Source of the DNA: Singulisphaera sp. GP187
GTDB taxonomy: Bacteria > Planctomycetota > Planctomycetia > Gemmatales > Gemmataceae
Assembly: GCA_945868575.1 (NCBI GenBank)
Contig: CAMBMH010000019.1
Coordinates: 1-39,720 of the forward strand
Direction: 5' to 3'
DNA: 39,720 nucleotides
Position 1 is the first letter of the stretch. Every line of letters starts with the position of its first letter. The translations under genes were made by a program, and so were the position numbers. The notes beneath the pieces are model-generated. The model was not told the origin of the DNA. It did no database searches and worked only from the letters and a program-made list of their open reading frames with translations. This document shows positions 9,338 to 17,275 of the stretch, piece after piece.

Positions 9338-9757
9338 TGTCCTCAATGGAATCCTTCAAAATCGGTCCGGTTAAAAAACAGGGAGTATCTGCCCGCAATA
9401 GGGTCGATTCAATGCAGGGGTCCGGGCAAATTGGCACCGCCAAACCAAGTTTTTAAACTCAACCAATTTTTACAGGCAAGGAGCGGATGATTCCATCCCA
9501 TATTTTCCGCCTCGGGAAGTCTCGCGAAAACCTCAAGGAGTTGGGAATTGGGGTCCCGGATTCATGAAACGGGGGCATTTTTACAATTCGGACAGGGGGC
9601 AAGCGTGCTTTTGTAAGGAAGGATTTCCAAAAGGCCTCTCTACTCCAAATCAACACGGTTTATTGACCGTTTCTTAACCGAACCTTCATTATTCCTTCAG
9701 TCAAAACGGCTATATTCTAAAAAACTTTTGATCCATGCGATTCCAAGGATTTTGAAT
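9338..9757. other. Divergent intergenic region between cytochrome and lipoprotein genes
   Basis: There is no credible gene in this ~420-bp stretch. It should hold the two divergent promoters. A forward promoter-like pair is TTGACC at 9663-9668 and CATTAT at 9687-9692 (18-bp spacing). A small hairpin ACGGT/ACCGT lies around 9655-9670. A forward SD-like AAGGAT at 9745-9750 serves the lipoprotein start. Confidence 0.45.
9663..9692 (+). promoter_or_regulatory. Possible sigma70-type promoter for lipoprotein-DUF1559 genes
   Basis: TTGACC (9663-9668), 18 bp, CATTAT (9687-9692), about 65 bp before the ATG at 9758. The -35 is good and the -10 only moderate. Planctomycete promoters are poorly characterised, so this is a weak prediction. 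Confidence 0.3.
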
Positions 9758-10195
9758 ATGCGTCTCCTCTCCATCTGTTCCGTTGCCGCTGTTTTGGTTT
9801 TTGGAATCGGGTGTTCCTTTGAACCTACCCGGTACCCGATCAGCGGAACTGTCAAGATCAATGGTGCATCCGGTGCCAATGCGGTAGTTGTTTTCACACC
9901 AGCCGCTGGTCCAACCGATGCGTACCGGGGTGGAAGCGTCACCACAGACAACGAAGGCAAGTTCTCTTTGGGTGACAAGGGGAAAAATACCGGTCTGCTT
10001 GCCGGGGATCACAAGGTTTCTTTCACCCAGACTCTCATCAATGGCAAGCCAGCACATGGTGGCGGTGGTTCCAAGAAAAGCGAACAGCTTGCCGGAGAAA
10101 AAGAAGCTGTCCCCGCCGCATACCGCAAGGCGGAAACGACCCCCATCACCGTCAAAATTGGTAGCACACCAACCATTGATTTTGATGTAAAATAA
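9758..10195 (+). CDS. Small lipoprotein with carboxypeptidase-regulatory-like fold
   Basis: A 145-aa exported lipoprotein. Residues 1-18 form a signal peptide ending in a lipobox (VFGIGC, Cys19). The mature part reads as one beta-sandwich of the CarboxypepD_reg/transthyretin-like kind: YPISGTVKING, then VVVFTPA, a TTDNEGKFSL strand and a HKVSFTQ strand, followed by a Lys/Ser-rich loop. ATG 9758 was chosen because AAGGAT lies 7 nt upstream and it gives a clean signal peptide; the TTG at 9728 has neither. Small lipoproteins like this often sit beside DUF1559 genes in planctomycetes, as here (75 bp before the next gene), and are thought to be surface or periplasmic accessory proteins. The exact role is unknown. 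Confidence 0.8.
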   Translation: MRLLSICSVAAVLVFGIGCSFEPTRYPISGTVKINGASGANAVVVFTPAAGPTDAYRGGSVTTDNEGKFSLGDKGKNTGLLAGDHKVSFTQTLINGKPAHGGGGSKKSEQLAGEKEAVPAAYRKAETTPITVKIGSTPTIDFDVK

Positions 10196-10270
10196 CCCGA
10201 ATTTGATGAAAGCACTATTTTTGTGCCGTTTTGTTTGATTTTTTAATTATTTAAAAAGTGAGTTTTACAT

Positions 10271-11344
10271 ATGAACAGGATCAATCGTAAGGGATTTACC
10301 CTTATTGAATTGTTGGTGGTAATCGCCATCATCGCCGTTTTGATCGGTCTGCTTTTGCCCGCGGTCCAAAAGGTTCGCGAAGCCGCAAACCGCATGACCT
10401 GCACCAACAACCTCAAGCAATTGGGCTTGGCGTTCCACAACATTCATGGCACGGAAAATGTGTTTCCTCCTGCATGTTTGGCCAACGGCACCATGTGGTC
10501 CGCGTGGATCACCCCCTATCTTGAACAGGACAACCTGAAGAATGCCATGTTCCTTCTTCCGGAAAATGGCCATGTGGACACCGGCATCATCGGCGTTTCC
10601 GGCAACAACGGCAACTGGATGGCTCCCGATCCAGGCTTTGCCAACGCGAGCTTTGCCGCCGTAGGCAATGTTGGTGGTGCTTGGGGTCCTGCTACCGAGC
10701 GCAATGTCGCCGCAATTGAAACCCTGGTAAAGGGCTTCCGTTGCCCCTCCCATCCCATTCCCGAACATGTGAATGCGCCCAGCTACGAAAACTGGATCTC
10801 TCAAAAGCGTGTTCCAATTTCCTATGCGGTTAGCGTTTCAGGTGTTAAGAACAAATTGAATGTTCCCGCCGATATGCAAAATTGCGATGGCGCGTTCCAA
10901 CCCATCTACACCAGGACCTCCGGAGCGGTCATCAATGGCGCCCGTCTGCGCACCGCCGATATCATTGACGGCCTCTCCAACACCATTTTTGTTGGCGAAG
11001 AGCGCTACACCCTCAACTCTTCCTACCCTGTTACCGACCTCGACCTTCCAGGCGTGGCTCGCCGCAAAGCGGTATGGCAATTCGGGTCGGACAGCATCGA
11101 CTGTCAGATGAGCTACAACGAAGCCGCAGGCTCCACCGGCGTGAAAATGAACTACCCCGTACGCAAGGTAGGCGATTCCGACCAGGAAGCCTACATCGTC
11201 AGCTTTGGTAGCTACCACACCAGCGGCGCCAACTTCCTCATGGGTGATGGCTCGGTCCGCTTCATCATCGACTCGATTTCCCAAGCCACCTACACCTCTT
11301 TGGGAACCAGGGGCGGTGGCGAAGTTATCGGCAGCGATTTCTAA
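10271..11344 (+). CDS. DUF1559 prepilin-like protein (H-X9-DG C-terminus)
   Basis: 357 aa, one of the paralogous DUF1559 proteins that are abundant in planctomycetes. The N-terminus has a class III signal: a short basic leader ending in Gly8, then [12 protein letters not shown] with Glu at +5, a long hydrophobic helix and the family string [14 protein letters not shown]. Prepilin peptidase should cut before Phe9, and the helix would anchor or assemble the protein as in pseudopilins. The C-terminal part carries the H-X9-DG motif ([17 protein letters not shown], about residues 316-327). The protein presumably acts at the cell surface, in the periplasm or in a type II/IV-pilus-like assembly; function is not established for the family. 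A strong terminator follows at 11361-11404. Confidence 0.95.
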   Translation: MNRINRKGFTLIELLVVIAIIAVLIGLLLPAVQKVREAANRMTCTNNLKQLGLAFHNIHGTENVFPPACLANGTMWSAWITPYLEQDNLKNAMFLLPENGHVDTGIIGVSGNNGNWMAPDPGFANASFAAVGNVGGAWGPATERNVAAIETLVKGFRCPSHPIPEHVNAPSYENWISQKRVPISYAVSVSGVKNKLNVPADMQNCDGAFQPIYTRTSGAVINGARLRTADIIDGLSNTIFVGEERYTLNSSYPVTDLDLPGVARRKAVWQFGSDSIDCQMSYNEAAGSTGVKMNYPVRKVGDSDQEAYIVSFGSYHTSGANFLMGDGSVRFIIDSISQATYTSLGTRGGGEVIGSDF

Positions 11345-11360
11345 ATTGCGTTGTTAAACT

Positions 11361-11404
11361 ACCGTCGACCGGTTTCCCCAAAAGGAACCGGCCGACGGTT
11401 TTAT
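11361..11404 (+). terminator. Strong intrinsic terminator after the DUF1559 gene
   Basis: ACCGTCGACCGGTTTCC (from 11361) pairs almost perfectly with GGAACCGGCCGACGGT (11384-11399), followed by TTTTATC. It lies between the DUF1559 stop and the next ATG at 11441, so the HzsA-like gene probably has its own promoter or relies on read-through. Confidence 0.85.
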
Positions 11405-11440
11405 CCTTTGCCGAATTTCGCAACAGGTTTTGGATCCGGT

Positions 11441-13342
11441 ATGGCACGAAATCGATGGGTTTTGTTCTTTTTGATTCCTCTTGTGATATTTGTTATCTGG
11501 AAAACTCAAGCACTTTTTTTTACCAAATACGCGGACAAACCCGACACACGGCTGCGTACCCATTGCAAAAATCTCCCTAGCCACCCCATCGTTTTCACCT
11601 CCCGTACGAATGCTTCCAGTTTTGAAGCTCCGGCTCCCGAGGGCGAAGGTTTTACTTTTCCAGGAAACATCCCCTGGACCGCCAAAGAAGGGCGACTTCG
11701 CTTATTGGATACCTCCGGAAATGTTCTTGAACTGACCCATGGCAAGGTCCTCGAGGATGGTAGCACCCTTGTCGATGTGATGGGACCATCGGTCAATCTT
11801 GACGGAACATCCGTCTATTTCGCGGGCAGAAAAGCAGCTCCCTTTCATGGACGATGGAGAATTTACAACATCGATCTGAAAACCGGTTTCATCCGCCAAA
11901 TCACAGGCAGGCCGGAGGATTCGGGCTGTGTGGCGCTTCCCCCCATGCGTTATGGCGCCGATGGCAAAATCCTCTCCGATACCGATCGCAAACAGACAGA
12001 TTATGACGATGTCGATCCCGCCGAAGTGGGCCCCGATGGGATCGCTTTCGCTTCGAGTCGTCTGCCCGATCTGGGCAGGGACCACGCCCGCCGCGCCACC
12101 CAAATCTGGATCTGGAAAAAAGGCGACGCCGCGCCACACCCCATCTCCGCCAATCGCAACAATGATCGTTGGCCTGCCCAGACCTATTCCGATTCCCTTA
12201 TTTTCAGTCTTTGGAGCCGCAATCGTGAGGCGGTGACCGAGGATCTCAGCGATATACGCCCCGTCTCCACAGGCGGAAAATTTGCCACCGAACCGACCGA
12301 CCACTGGATGGCCGCAAGTCTTACCCCCAACGGAACCCTTTTCGGTTTCGCAGTCAAAACCACCGAACACACCTTGCGTCCCCGTCCCCTTTTCAACGGC
12401 CGGATCGCCTTCATGAGCGAATCGATCACCGAACCGGGCCATTTCCGTATAGCCCAGGCCGATTGGGGCTATTTCGAATTGGATCGTGGCGACAAAACCA
12501 AACTGGAACCCAAACGCAAAATCGGGACCGCCCGACTGGACTATGCTCCCGATCAGGACGCGGAAAAGAACGATTTGTCGATCGGATGCCCTTCACCTTG
12601 TCCGGAAGGAAAGGTCCTCTTCGCCGCCCTAAAGCGAAAGACCCCGGCCGCCACTTATGCCATCCACTGGATGGGGGATAATTGGCAAGAAAACACTCCC
12701 GTTCAGGAAGTTTTGTTTGACGACCCCCAATTTGAAGATTCCGAACCGGTTGCTGTTTATGCCAGATCTATCTCCCTGAAAGAAAACCATTTGGTTCCGG
12801 CAATCACCCCAAAGACGCCTCCTGATAATCTTACTTTGGCGGATGGCAAGGAATACAAAGGCCCCATGGGCTATGTCGAAAATCTTGCGGTTCTCCAGGA
12901 AATCCGCAATCCGATCCCCTGGTACGATGTCAAAAACAACGAAAAGGTCGATCCACGGGTCAATCCCCTTGTTCCACCCCCACCCAATGTTGAGGCTATT
13001 GCCTTTTATGCGGGCTATCGCGATCGGTTTGACGACCCTGTAAAACCCCGTGTACTTGGCGCATGGAAAAAACTGGCCGTGATTCCCATCGACCCGGAGG
13101 AAGGCGCATTGGATAAATGGGTCCCCTCGGATCCCTTGATGACGACCGTCATCGCGGGCCTGGATAACAAGGGAAAAATCGCGAAGTGGATGTCCAAGCG
13201 CGATCTGGATCAGCGTACATTTTATGCCTATGCGGGAGACCACTATAGCCAGATTCGCCCCAAAGGCTTCCACTATTGCAATGGCTGCCACACCGGGCAC
13301 ACTTTTCACTCGTCCAATGTTCGGGAAAAGCTGGGCAAGTAG
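11441..13342 (+). CDS. Exported PD40 beta-propeller protein with one C-terminal heme site (HzsA-like)
   Basis: 633 aa. A single N-terminal hydrophobic segment (VLFFLIPLVIFVIW) suggests export or anchoring. The body has repeated TolB/PD40-like blades with strings such as DGTSVYFAGRK, PDGIAFASSRLPDLG and NGRIAFMSE, followed by an EPVAVYARSISL segment like those in proteins related to the hydrazine synthase alpha subunit. Close to the C-terminus is one c-type heme site, CNGCH in FHYCNGCHTGHTF. True hydrazine synthase belongs to anammox bacteria and carries more hemes, so this is a distant paralogue of unknown function, probably an extracytoplasmic redox or sensing protein. ATG 11441 was chosen because the upstream TTG (11351) would place the terminator hairpin inside the coding region. 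The family call is moderately sure; the function is not. Confidence 0.7.
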   Translation: MARNRWVLFFLIPLVIFVIWKTQALFFTKYADKPDTRLRTHCKNLPSHPIVFTSRTNASSFEAPAPEGEGFTFPGNIPWTAKEGRLRLLDTSGNVLELTHGKVLEDGSTLVDVMGPSVNLDGTSVYFAGRKAAPFHGRWRIYNIDLKTGFIRQITGRPEDSGCVALPPMRYGADGKILSDTDRKQTDYDDVDPAEVGPDGIAFASSRLPDLGRDHARRATQIWIWKKGDAAPHPISANRNNDRWPAQTYSDSLIFSLWSRNREAVTEDLSDIRPVSTGGKFATEPTDHWMAASLTPNGTLFGFAVKTTEHTLRPRPLFNGRIAFMSESITEPGHFRIAQADWGYFELDRGDKTKLEPKRKIGTARLDYAPDQDAEKNDLSIGCPSPCPEGKVLFAALKRKTPAATYAIHWMGDNWQENTPVQEVLFDDPQFEDSEPVAVYARSISLKENHLVPAITPKTPPDNLTLADGKEYKGPMGYVENLAVLQEIRNPIPWYDVKNNEKVDPRVNPLVPPPPNVEAIAFYAGYRDRFDDPVKPRVLGAWKKLAVIPIDPEEGALDKWVPSDPLMTTVIAGLDNKGKIAKWMSKRDLDQRTFYAYAGDHYSQIRPKGFHYCNGCHTGHTFHSSNVREKLGK

Positions 13343-13641
13343 GAATGGATGATGGTTGTCATCGCGTTCGCTGAAATCTGATTGGGATACCTACCCGGCG
13401 GCAATTTGAACTTCTTGCCGGGAGGATCGATTGACCAGCCTGACGATGATCGCTTGGCGCATTTTAGGTTGAGGCGCGTCACGGGCCGACCATCCCCAAA
13501 TTGTTCTGTCGCCGACCCAGTTTTTGGAAACCTGACTTTCATCTTCCCGACAGACCCCCAATCCTCTTAATGGAATCCCGATAAGTCATTGGAACCAGGG
13601 AAACAACAATACGCCTCGCAATACCAAACAGAAGACAAAAC
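13343..13641. other. Intergenic stretch, no supported gene
   Basis: It lies between the convergent ends of the HzsA-like gene and the LamG-phosphoesterase. Two short opposing frames (62 codons forward at 13382, 78 codons reverse from 13542) exist, but neither has a good ribosome binding site or a recognisable product. I see nothing else. Confidence 0.5.
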
Positions 13642-13680
13642 AACAGGGCCCCGGGGAGAATTACCCCCCGGGGCCCTGTT
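13642..13680 (-). terminator. Intrinsic terminator of the LamG-phosphoesterase gene
   Basis: A perfect 15-bp stem: AACAGGGCCCCGGGG at 13642-13656 and its complement at 13666-13680, with a 9-nt loop. Read on the reverse strand it is followed by GTTTTGTC, a usable U-rich tail, 35 bp after the stop codon. Confidence 0.85.
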
Positions 13681-13714
13681 GAATATCCGAGGTGCTAACT
13701 TATCCGATCAATTC

Positions 13715-15574
13715 CTACTTGGTCCGGAGGTATTGGTCGAACAGGATTCCATCCTTGTCAAAAGCCCGAAGTTCGAGCGTGTTGTTGCGGATGTTGACGA
13801 GGGTTGTGTGGTAATCAACCCTGTTGGCCGCCTTGAACCATGCGGGAGTCGGGGTGAAATTTTCCATTCCACCGCCACCACCACCCGATGTCACATAAAC
13901 CACCCCATTGGATTCATCAAGCTTTCCGGCAAGGATCGGGTGCGTACGCTCGTAAAGGTGAATGTGGCCGCAGAATACGATGTCGACCTTGTGCTTCTCG
14001 TAAAGTGGAGCCAAAGGACGCAAGCGCGGATCGCCAAATTTGGATCGCTTGCCTGCGAAGGTATCACCGTAGTCGTTGCTGTCGCTGGAATAGACTGGGT
14101 GGTGATGATAACAGAACTTCCATTTTGCTTTGGATTTTCCCATAGATTCATCGAGCCATTTGTACTGTTCGGTGCCCGGTTCCATGGGCTTGTTGCTATC
14201 GAGTACAAAGAAGTCCGCATCACCCCATGAATAGGAATAACGATATTCCGGTGCGGGAAGCGAGAAATACTTGTAGTAATTGGGGTCGTTTTTCTCGTGG
14301 TTTCCAAGAGTGGGGAAAAGCGGAACTTGTCCGAAAAGCTCCTGGCAGGGACGGAAAAGCTCCTCAACCCATTGACGCTTGTCCCGGCCCACATCGACCA
14401 CATCACCAAGGTGAATGGCGAAATTGGGGCGCAATTCTTTCATGATGTTTGCCACACGGCCGGTCGCGGGAGCGTTCCCCTGGGTATCGCCAATCACGGC
14501 AAAGCTGAATGGGATGTTTTCCCGGGGTGCGGTTTGCCAGGGGAGAATGGCCGTTTCCAACCGCTCGCCATCGTTGCCGGTGCAAATGACCCGGTAATAG
14601 CCCATGGAGCCTGGTTTGAGACCGGTAATTTTGACCTCGTGGAAGGTGTCCGACTTTTCGCCGGAAGCTTTGAGTTCCAAAGGTGCTTCAGGACCATGTT
14701 CAATCGTGACCTTGGTGGGTACCGAGGTTTCCATGCAAACGCGGAAACTTTCCCCATCAGGAAATTGGAGGTAAGGCGCCATCACAAAATGCAGCGGCGC
14801 GCCACCGGTAGGGGACTTGGCCCGGGCCGAGTTCTGTTCAAAGCGACCCTTGATCGATTCCGCCGAAAGCGCCTTGTCATAGATCTCGACCTCGCGCATC
14901 GCACCGATCATGGGTACGCGCTCATTTTCATCCTCAAAAGTGCCAACGCTCCACGAGCCTGTCCGATACCAGTTGATCGGACCCCTGGACTCCTGGGATT
15001 CGGAGGAGAGCTGTCCGTTGACATAAAGTTTCATCGCCTGGCCATCATAGGTGGCAACAATAAGCGACCAGAGGCCCTTTTTGAAGGGTTGGGCGGAGCG
15101 GATCGTTTTGAGGCGCCCTTCACCGATTCCCGGGCCACCAGGGGTCAGGCCAAAAACAAGGTGGGTTTCATCATAACCCAGATACGCACCACCCGCGCCG
15201 TAGCGATTGTCCTCAACACGGCCAAGAATCCCCCCCTTACGAGCCCCGGCATCCAGGCGAACCCAAGCCAAAAGAGTGATCTCTTCGCGGGGTGCGGGAG
15301 AAGGCGTTTTGCGGTCTCCGTCCAAACGCGCCCCGGTGAGGCCGCCACCAAAATAGAGCGCCTCCACGGGGACTTTTTCCGCCTGGGGGGAGCTGGGCAA
15401 TTTGAGGGGCAATGTACCTGCGGTTGGGTTTACCAATCCGTTTTTCACCTGGGAGGCTTCCAATACCCAAGCGGCAACCGGTGCGGCGGGGCCTTCGGAA
15501 GCCGTGTCCTTACGGACAAACGCCACAAGAGGCACAAAAACAATGAGCGATGTCAGCCAGAGGGCTTTCTTCAT
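13715..15574 (-). CDS. Secreted LamG-domain metallophosphoesterase (purple acid phosphatase-like)
   Basis: 619 aa. Signal peptide or anchor about 1-22. A LamG/concanavalin-like domain covers about 95-240 (LLAWVRLD, MKLYVNGQL, GAMREVEIYDKAL). A fibronectin-type N-terminal PAP domain spans about 262-348 (FRVCMETSVPTKVTIEHG, ITGLKPGSMGYYRV). The metallophosphatase domain runs about 355-560, with GDTQG at 362, GDVVD at 390, GNHE at 424-427, HHHP at 490-493 and GHIHLYER at 536-543, all the expected di-metal ligands. It is probably a phosphomonoesterase or diesterase outside the cytoplasm, with LamG for glycan or surface binding. Frames extend upstream to 16123, but that part is antisense to the next gene; ATG 15574 gives the signal peptide. 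It is divergently transcribed from the unknown secreted protein at 15713. Confidence 0.88.
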   Translation of the reverse strand: MKKALWLTSLIVFVPLVAFVRKDTASEGPAAPVAAWVLEASQVKNGLVNPTAGTLPLKLPSSPQAEKVPVEALYFGGGLTGARLDGDRKTPSPAPREEITLLAWVRLDAGARKGGILGRVEDNRYGAGGAYLGYDETHLVFGLTPGGPGIGEGRLKTIRSAQPFKKGLWSLIVATYDGQAMKLYVNGQLSSESQESRGPINWYRTGSWSVGTFEDENERVPMIGAMREVEIYDKALSAESIKGRFEQNSARAKSPTGGAPLHFVMAPYLQFPDGESFRVCMETSVPTKVTIEHGPEAPLELKASGEKSDTFHEVKITGLKPGSMGYYRVICTGNDGERLETAILPWQTAPRENIPFSFAVIGDTQGNAPATGRVANIMKELRPNFAIHLGDVVDVGRDKRQWVEELFRPCQELFGQVPLFPTLGNHEKNDPNYYKYFSLPAPEYRYSYSWGDADFFVLDSNKPMEPGTEQYKWLDESMGKSKAKWKFCYHHHPVYSSDSNDYGDTFAGKRSKFGDPRLRPLAPLYEKHKVDIVFCGHIHLYERTHPILAGKLDESNGVVYVTSGGGGGGMENFTPTPAWFKAANRVDYHTTLVNIRNNTLELRAFDKDGILFDQYLRTK

Positions 15575-15712
15575 AATCGGTGTCCAAAAACAGGGATCGC
15601 CGTCAAACGAAATCCGTTCTGTTATCTTCTTCAAAACGCCATTGCTTTTCCAAGAAGATTTGAGGTATTGCAAAATTTGGCTCTTTTGCGAAATTTTGAG
15701 GAGTATGGGCTC
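15575..15712. promoter_or_regulatory. Divergent promoter region
   Basis: 138 bp separate the starts of the LamG-phosphoesterase (reverse) and the unknown secreted protein (forward). It is more AT-rich than the flanking genes and holds the forward SD GAGGAG at 15698-15703. I cannot assign individual boxes with confidence. Confidence 0.35.
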
Positions 15713-17101
15713 ATGGCAATGACCAGCCAAAGGCAGATGGTTAAGGGAATGGGTTGGCAGGGACTGGTCGCTTCGCTGCTTTTGGGCGTGGCCGTGGTCA
15801 TGGCCCAGGACGCCCCTCCCATGCCCCAGCCCCTCATCCTTCAGGAAGAACTTGAAACAGATGAAGTGTTTGAGGTGGATCTGAACCTGGAGCTCAAAGG
15901 CGAGTTTAAACTCAATACCCCAATGGGCGTTGAAAAAATCCCCACCGAAGCAAAAGGCCAACACCACTATTGCGAACGAATCCTGTCCCTGGGCGAGACC
16001 CCAAACATCACCGGCCCCGCCCGCATGGCCCGCCATTATGACAAGGCCCAAGCGACCATTGTCGCCGCCGGAGACAAAACGGAACGCTCCCTGCGCGACA
16101 CCAGGCGGTCCTTCCTTTTGCAAAGATCAAAAGAAGAACTTTTGGCATTTAGCCCGGAAGGACCCCTCACAGGGTCCGAGCTTGAGCTGACCAGCGACCA
16201 ATTCGACACCATGGCCCTCCCGGGAATGCTTCCGGGAAACAAACCCAATCCAGGCGATTCCTGGAAACTGAATAACGCGACGGTTCAGCTCCTTTGCCAC
16301 TTTGAAGGACTCATCGAGCAGGACCTCAAGGGAACTCTGGATAAAATAGATGGTGAAATTGCAAAATTCCGTGTCGTGGGCAAAGCCTCGGGAATCGACC
16401 AGGGGGCTCAGGTGAAAGCTACCATCGAAGCCTCGGGATCTTTTGACACCAAATCCCGCACCATTACCTCCCTCGTCTGGAAACAGGCCGAAGAACGGGA
16501 AGCAGGTCCGGTCAACCCCTCCGGGACCCTCACCAGCACCGTGACGATGACCCGCAAGCGGATCAACACGCCCGATTCGCTGAATGACAAATCCCTGGAA
16601 GGTTTTCCCTCGGATAAAGAGGAAATTCCAACCCACCTCAAAGCCATCGAGCACCGTGACCCCAAAGGCCGCTATGAACTGGTTCATGGGCGCGAGTGGC
16701 AGGTTGTCGCGGAAACCCAAGATCATCTGGTGTTGCGATTGCTCGACCGTGGGGACTTTATCGCCCAGGCGGTAGTCACTCCCTGGGACAAGGCACCCAA
16801 AGGAAAACATCTGAGCCCCGAGGACTTCCGGGCGGCAATGTCAAAAACCCCGGGATGGCAGCCAGAGAAAGAGCTTTTGGCCGACGAACTTCCCGCCACC
16901 GAAGGACGCTACATCTATCGCATCGCGATGCAGGGAAAAATGGACGGCTCCGAAGTGGTTCAACACTTTTTCCTTATTGCGGCTGCGACAGGCGAACAAG
17001 CCGTGGTCACCTTCAGCATGACGCCAAGACTGGTGGAAAAGCTCGGTGCCAGAGACCTCAACCTTGTCGGTGGGCTTTTGGTGCCGGCGGGGACCCCCTG
17101 A
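15713..17101 (+). CDS. Unknown secreted protein
   Basis: I do not recognise the family. 462 aa from ATG 15713, with SD GAGGAG 9 nt upstream; alternative Met codons follow at residues 3, 9 and 13. A signal peptide is clear (WQGLVASLLLGVAVVMAQDA, cleavage near residue 31). The mature protein looks like a soluble beta-rich protein without Cys-based or enzymatic motifs: an N-terminal half with repeated strand-turn patterns (FEVDLNLELKGEFKL), a central region reading like a surface-property domain (IDGEIAKFRVVGKASG, KATIEASGSFDTKSRTITSLVW), and a C-terminal half about keeping a value per residue (EWQVVAETQDHLVLRLLDRGDF). The open frame continues upstream to 14297, but only as antisense of the neighbouring phosphoesterase. 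It is probably periplasmic or surface-located. Confidence 0.8.
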   Translation: MAMTSQRQMVKGMGWQGLVASLLLGVAVVMAQDAPPMPQPLILQEELETDEVFEVDLNLELKGEFKLNTPMGVEKIPTEAKGQHHYCERILSLGETPNITGPARMARHYDKAQATIVAAGDKTERSLRDTRRSFLLQRSKEELLAFSPEGPLTGSELELTSDQFDTMALPGMLPGNKPNPGDSWKLNNATVQLLCHFEGLIEQDLKGTLDKIDGEIAKFRVVGKASGIDQGAQVKATIEASGSFDTKSRTITSLVWKQAEEREAGPVNPSGTLTSTVTMTRKRINTPDSLNDKSLEGFPSDKEEIPTHLKAIEHRDPKGRYELVHGREWQVVAETQDHLVLRLLDRGDFIAQAVVTPWDKAPKGKHLSPEDFRAAMSKTPGWQPEKELLADELPATEGRYIYRIAMQGKMDGSEVVQHFFLIAAATGEQAVVTFSMTPRLVEKLGARDLNLVGGLLVPAGTP

Positions 17102-17208
17102 TTCGGTCCGAACAGACTAAGGAAAACTCCGCACCAAGGGAATTGCGGCACTCGCATACCTAAAGCACTTTCCCCATATCCCATGGCCTTGTTCAGAAAT
17201 TCGGTCTC

Positions 17209-17260
17209 AAAGATGATGTCTTTAAAACCATAGAGGCATTTTTTCAAAGACATCATCTTT
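17209..17260. repeat. 15-bp perfect inverted repeat with 22-nt spacer behind yhaN
   Basis: AAAGATGATGTCTTT at 17209-17223 is matched exactly by its reverse complement at 17246-17260. The spacer begins AAAA and ends TTTTTTC, so the stem can extend with one bulge. Each arm is itself a small inverted repeat (AAAGA/TCTTT). It sits 15 bp beyond the yhaN stop and 107 bp beyond the convergent gene's stop. It might be a bidirectional terminator, an mRNA-protecting hairpin or a small mobile remnant. It is not GC-rich and lacks a clean U-tail. Confidence 0.7.
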
Positions 17261-17275
17261 CGGGATGATTTTCGA

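Noticed and set aside
13306-13542. Reverse 78-codon frame in the 13343-13641 gap
   Set aside because: Weak ribosome site and no recognisable product; it overlaps the end of the HzsA-like gene.
14297-15712. Long forward open frame continuous with the gene at 15713
   Set aside because: It is antisense to the conserved LamG-phosphoesterase, and SD plus signal peptide place the true start at 15713.
15575-16123. Upstream extension of the LamG-phosphoesterase frame
   Set aside because: It overlaps the divergent secreted protein and yields no family sequence; ATG 15574 starts a signal peptide.
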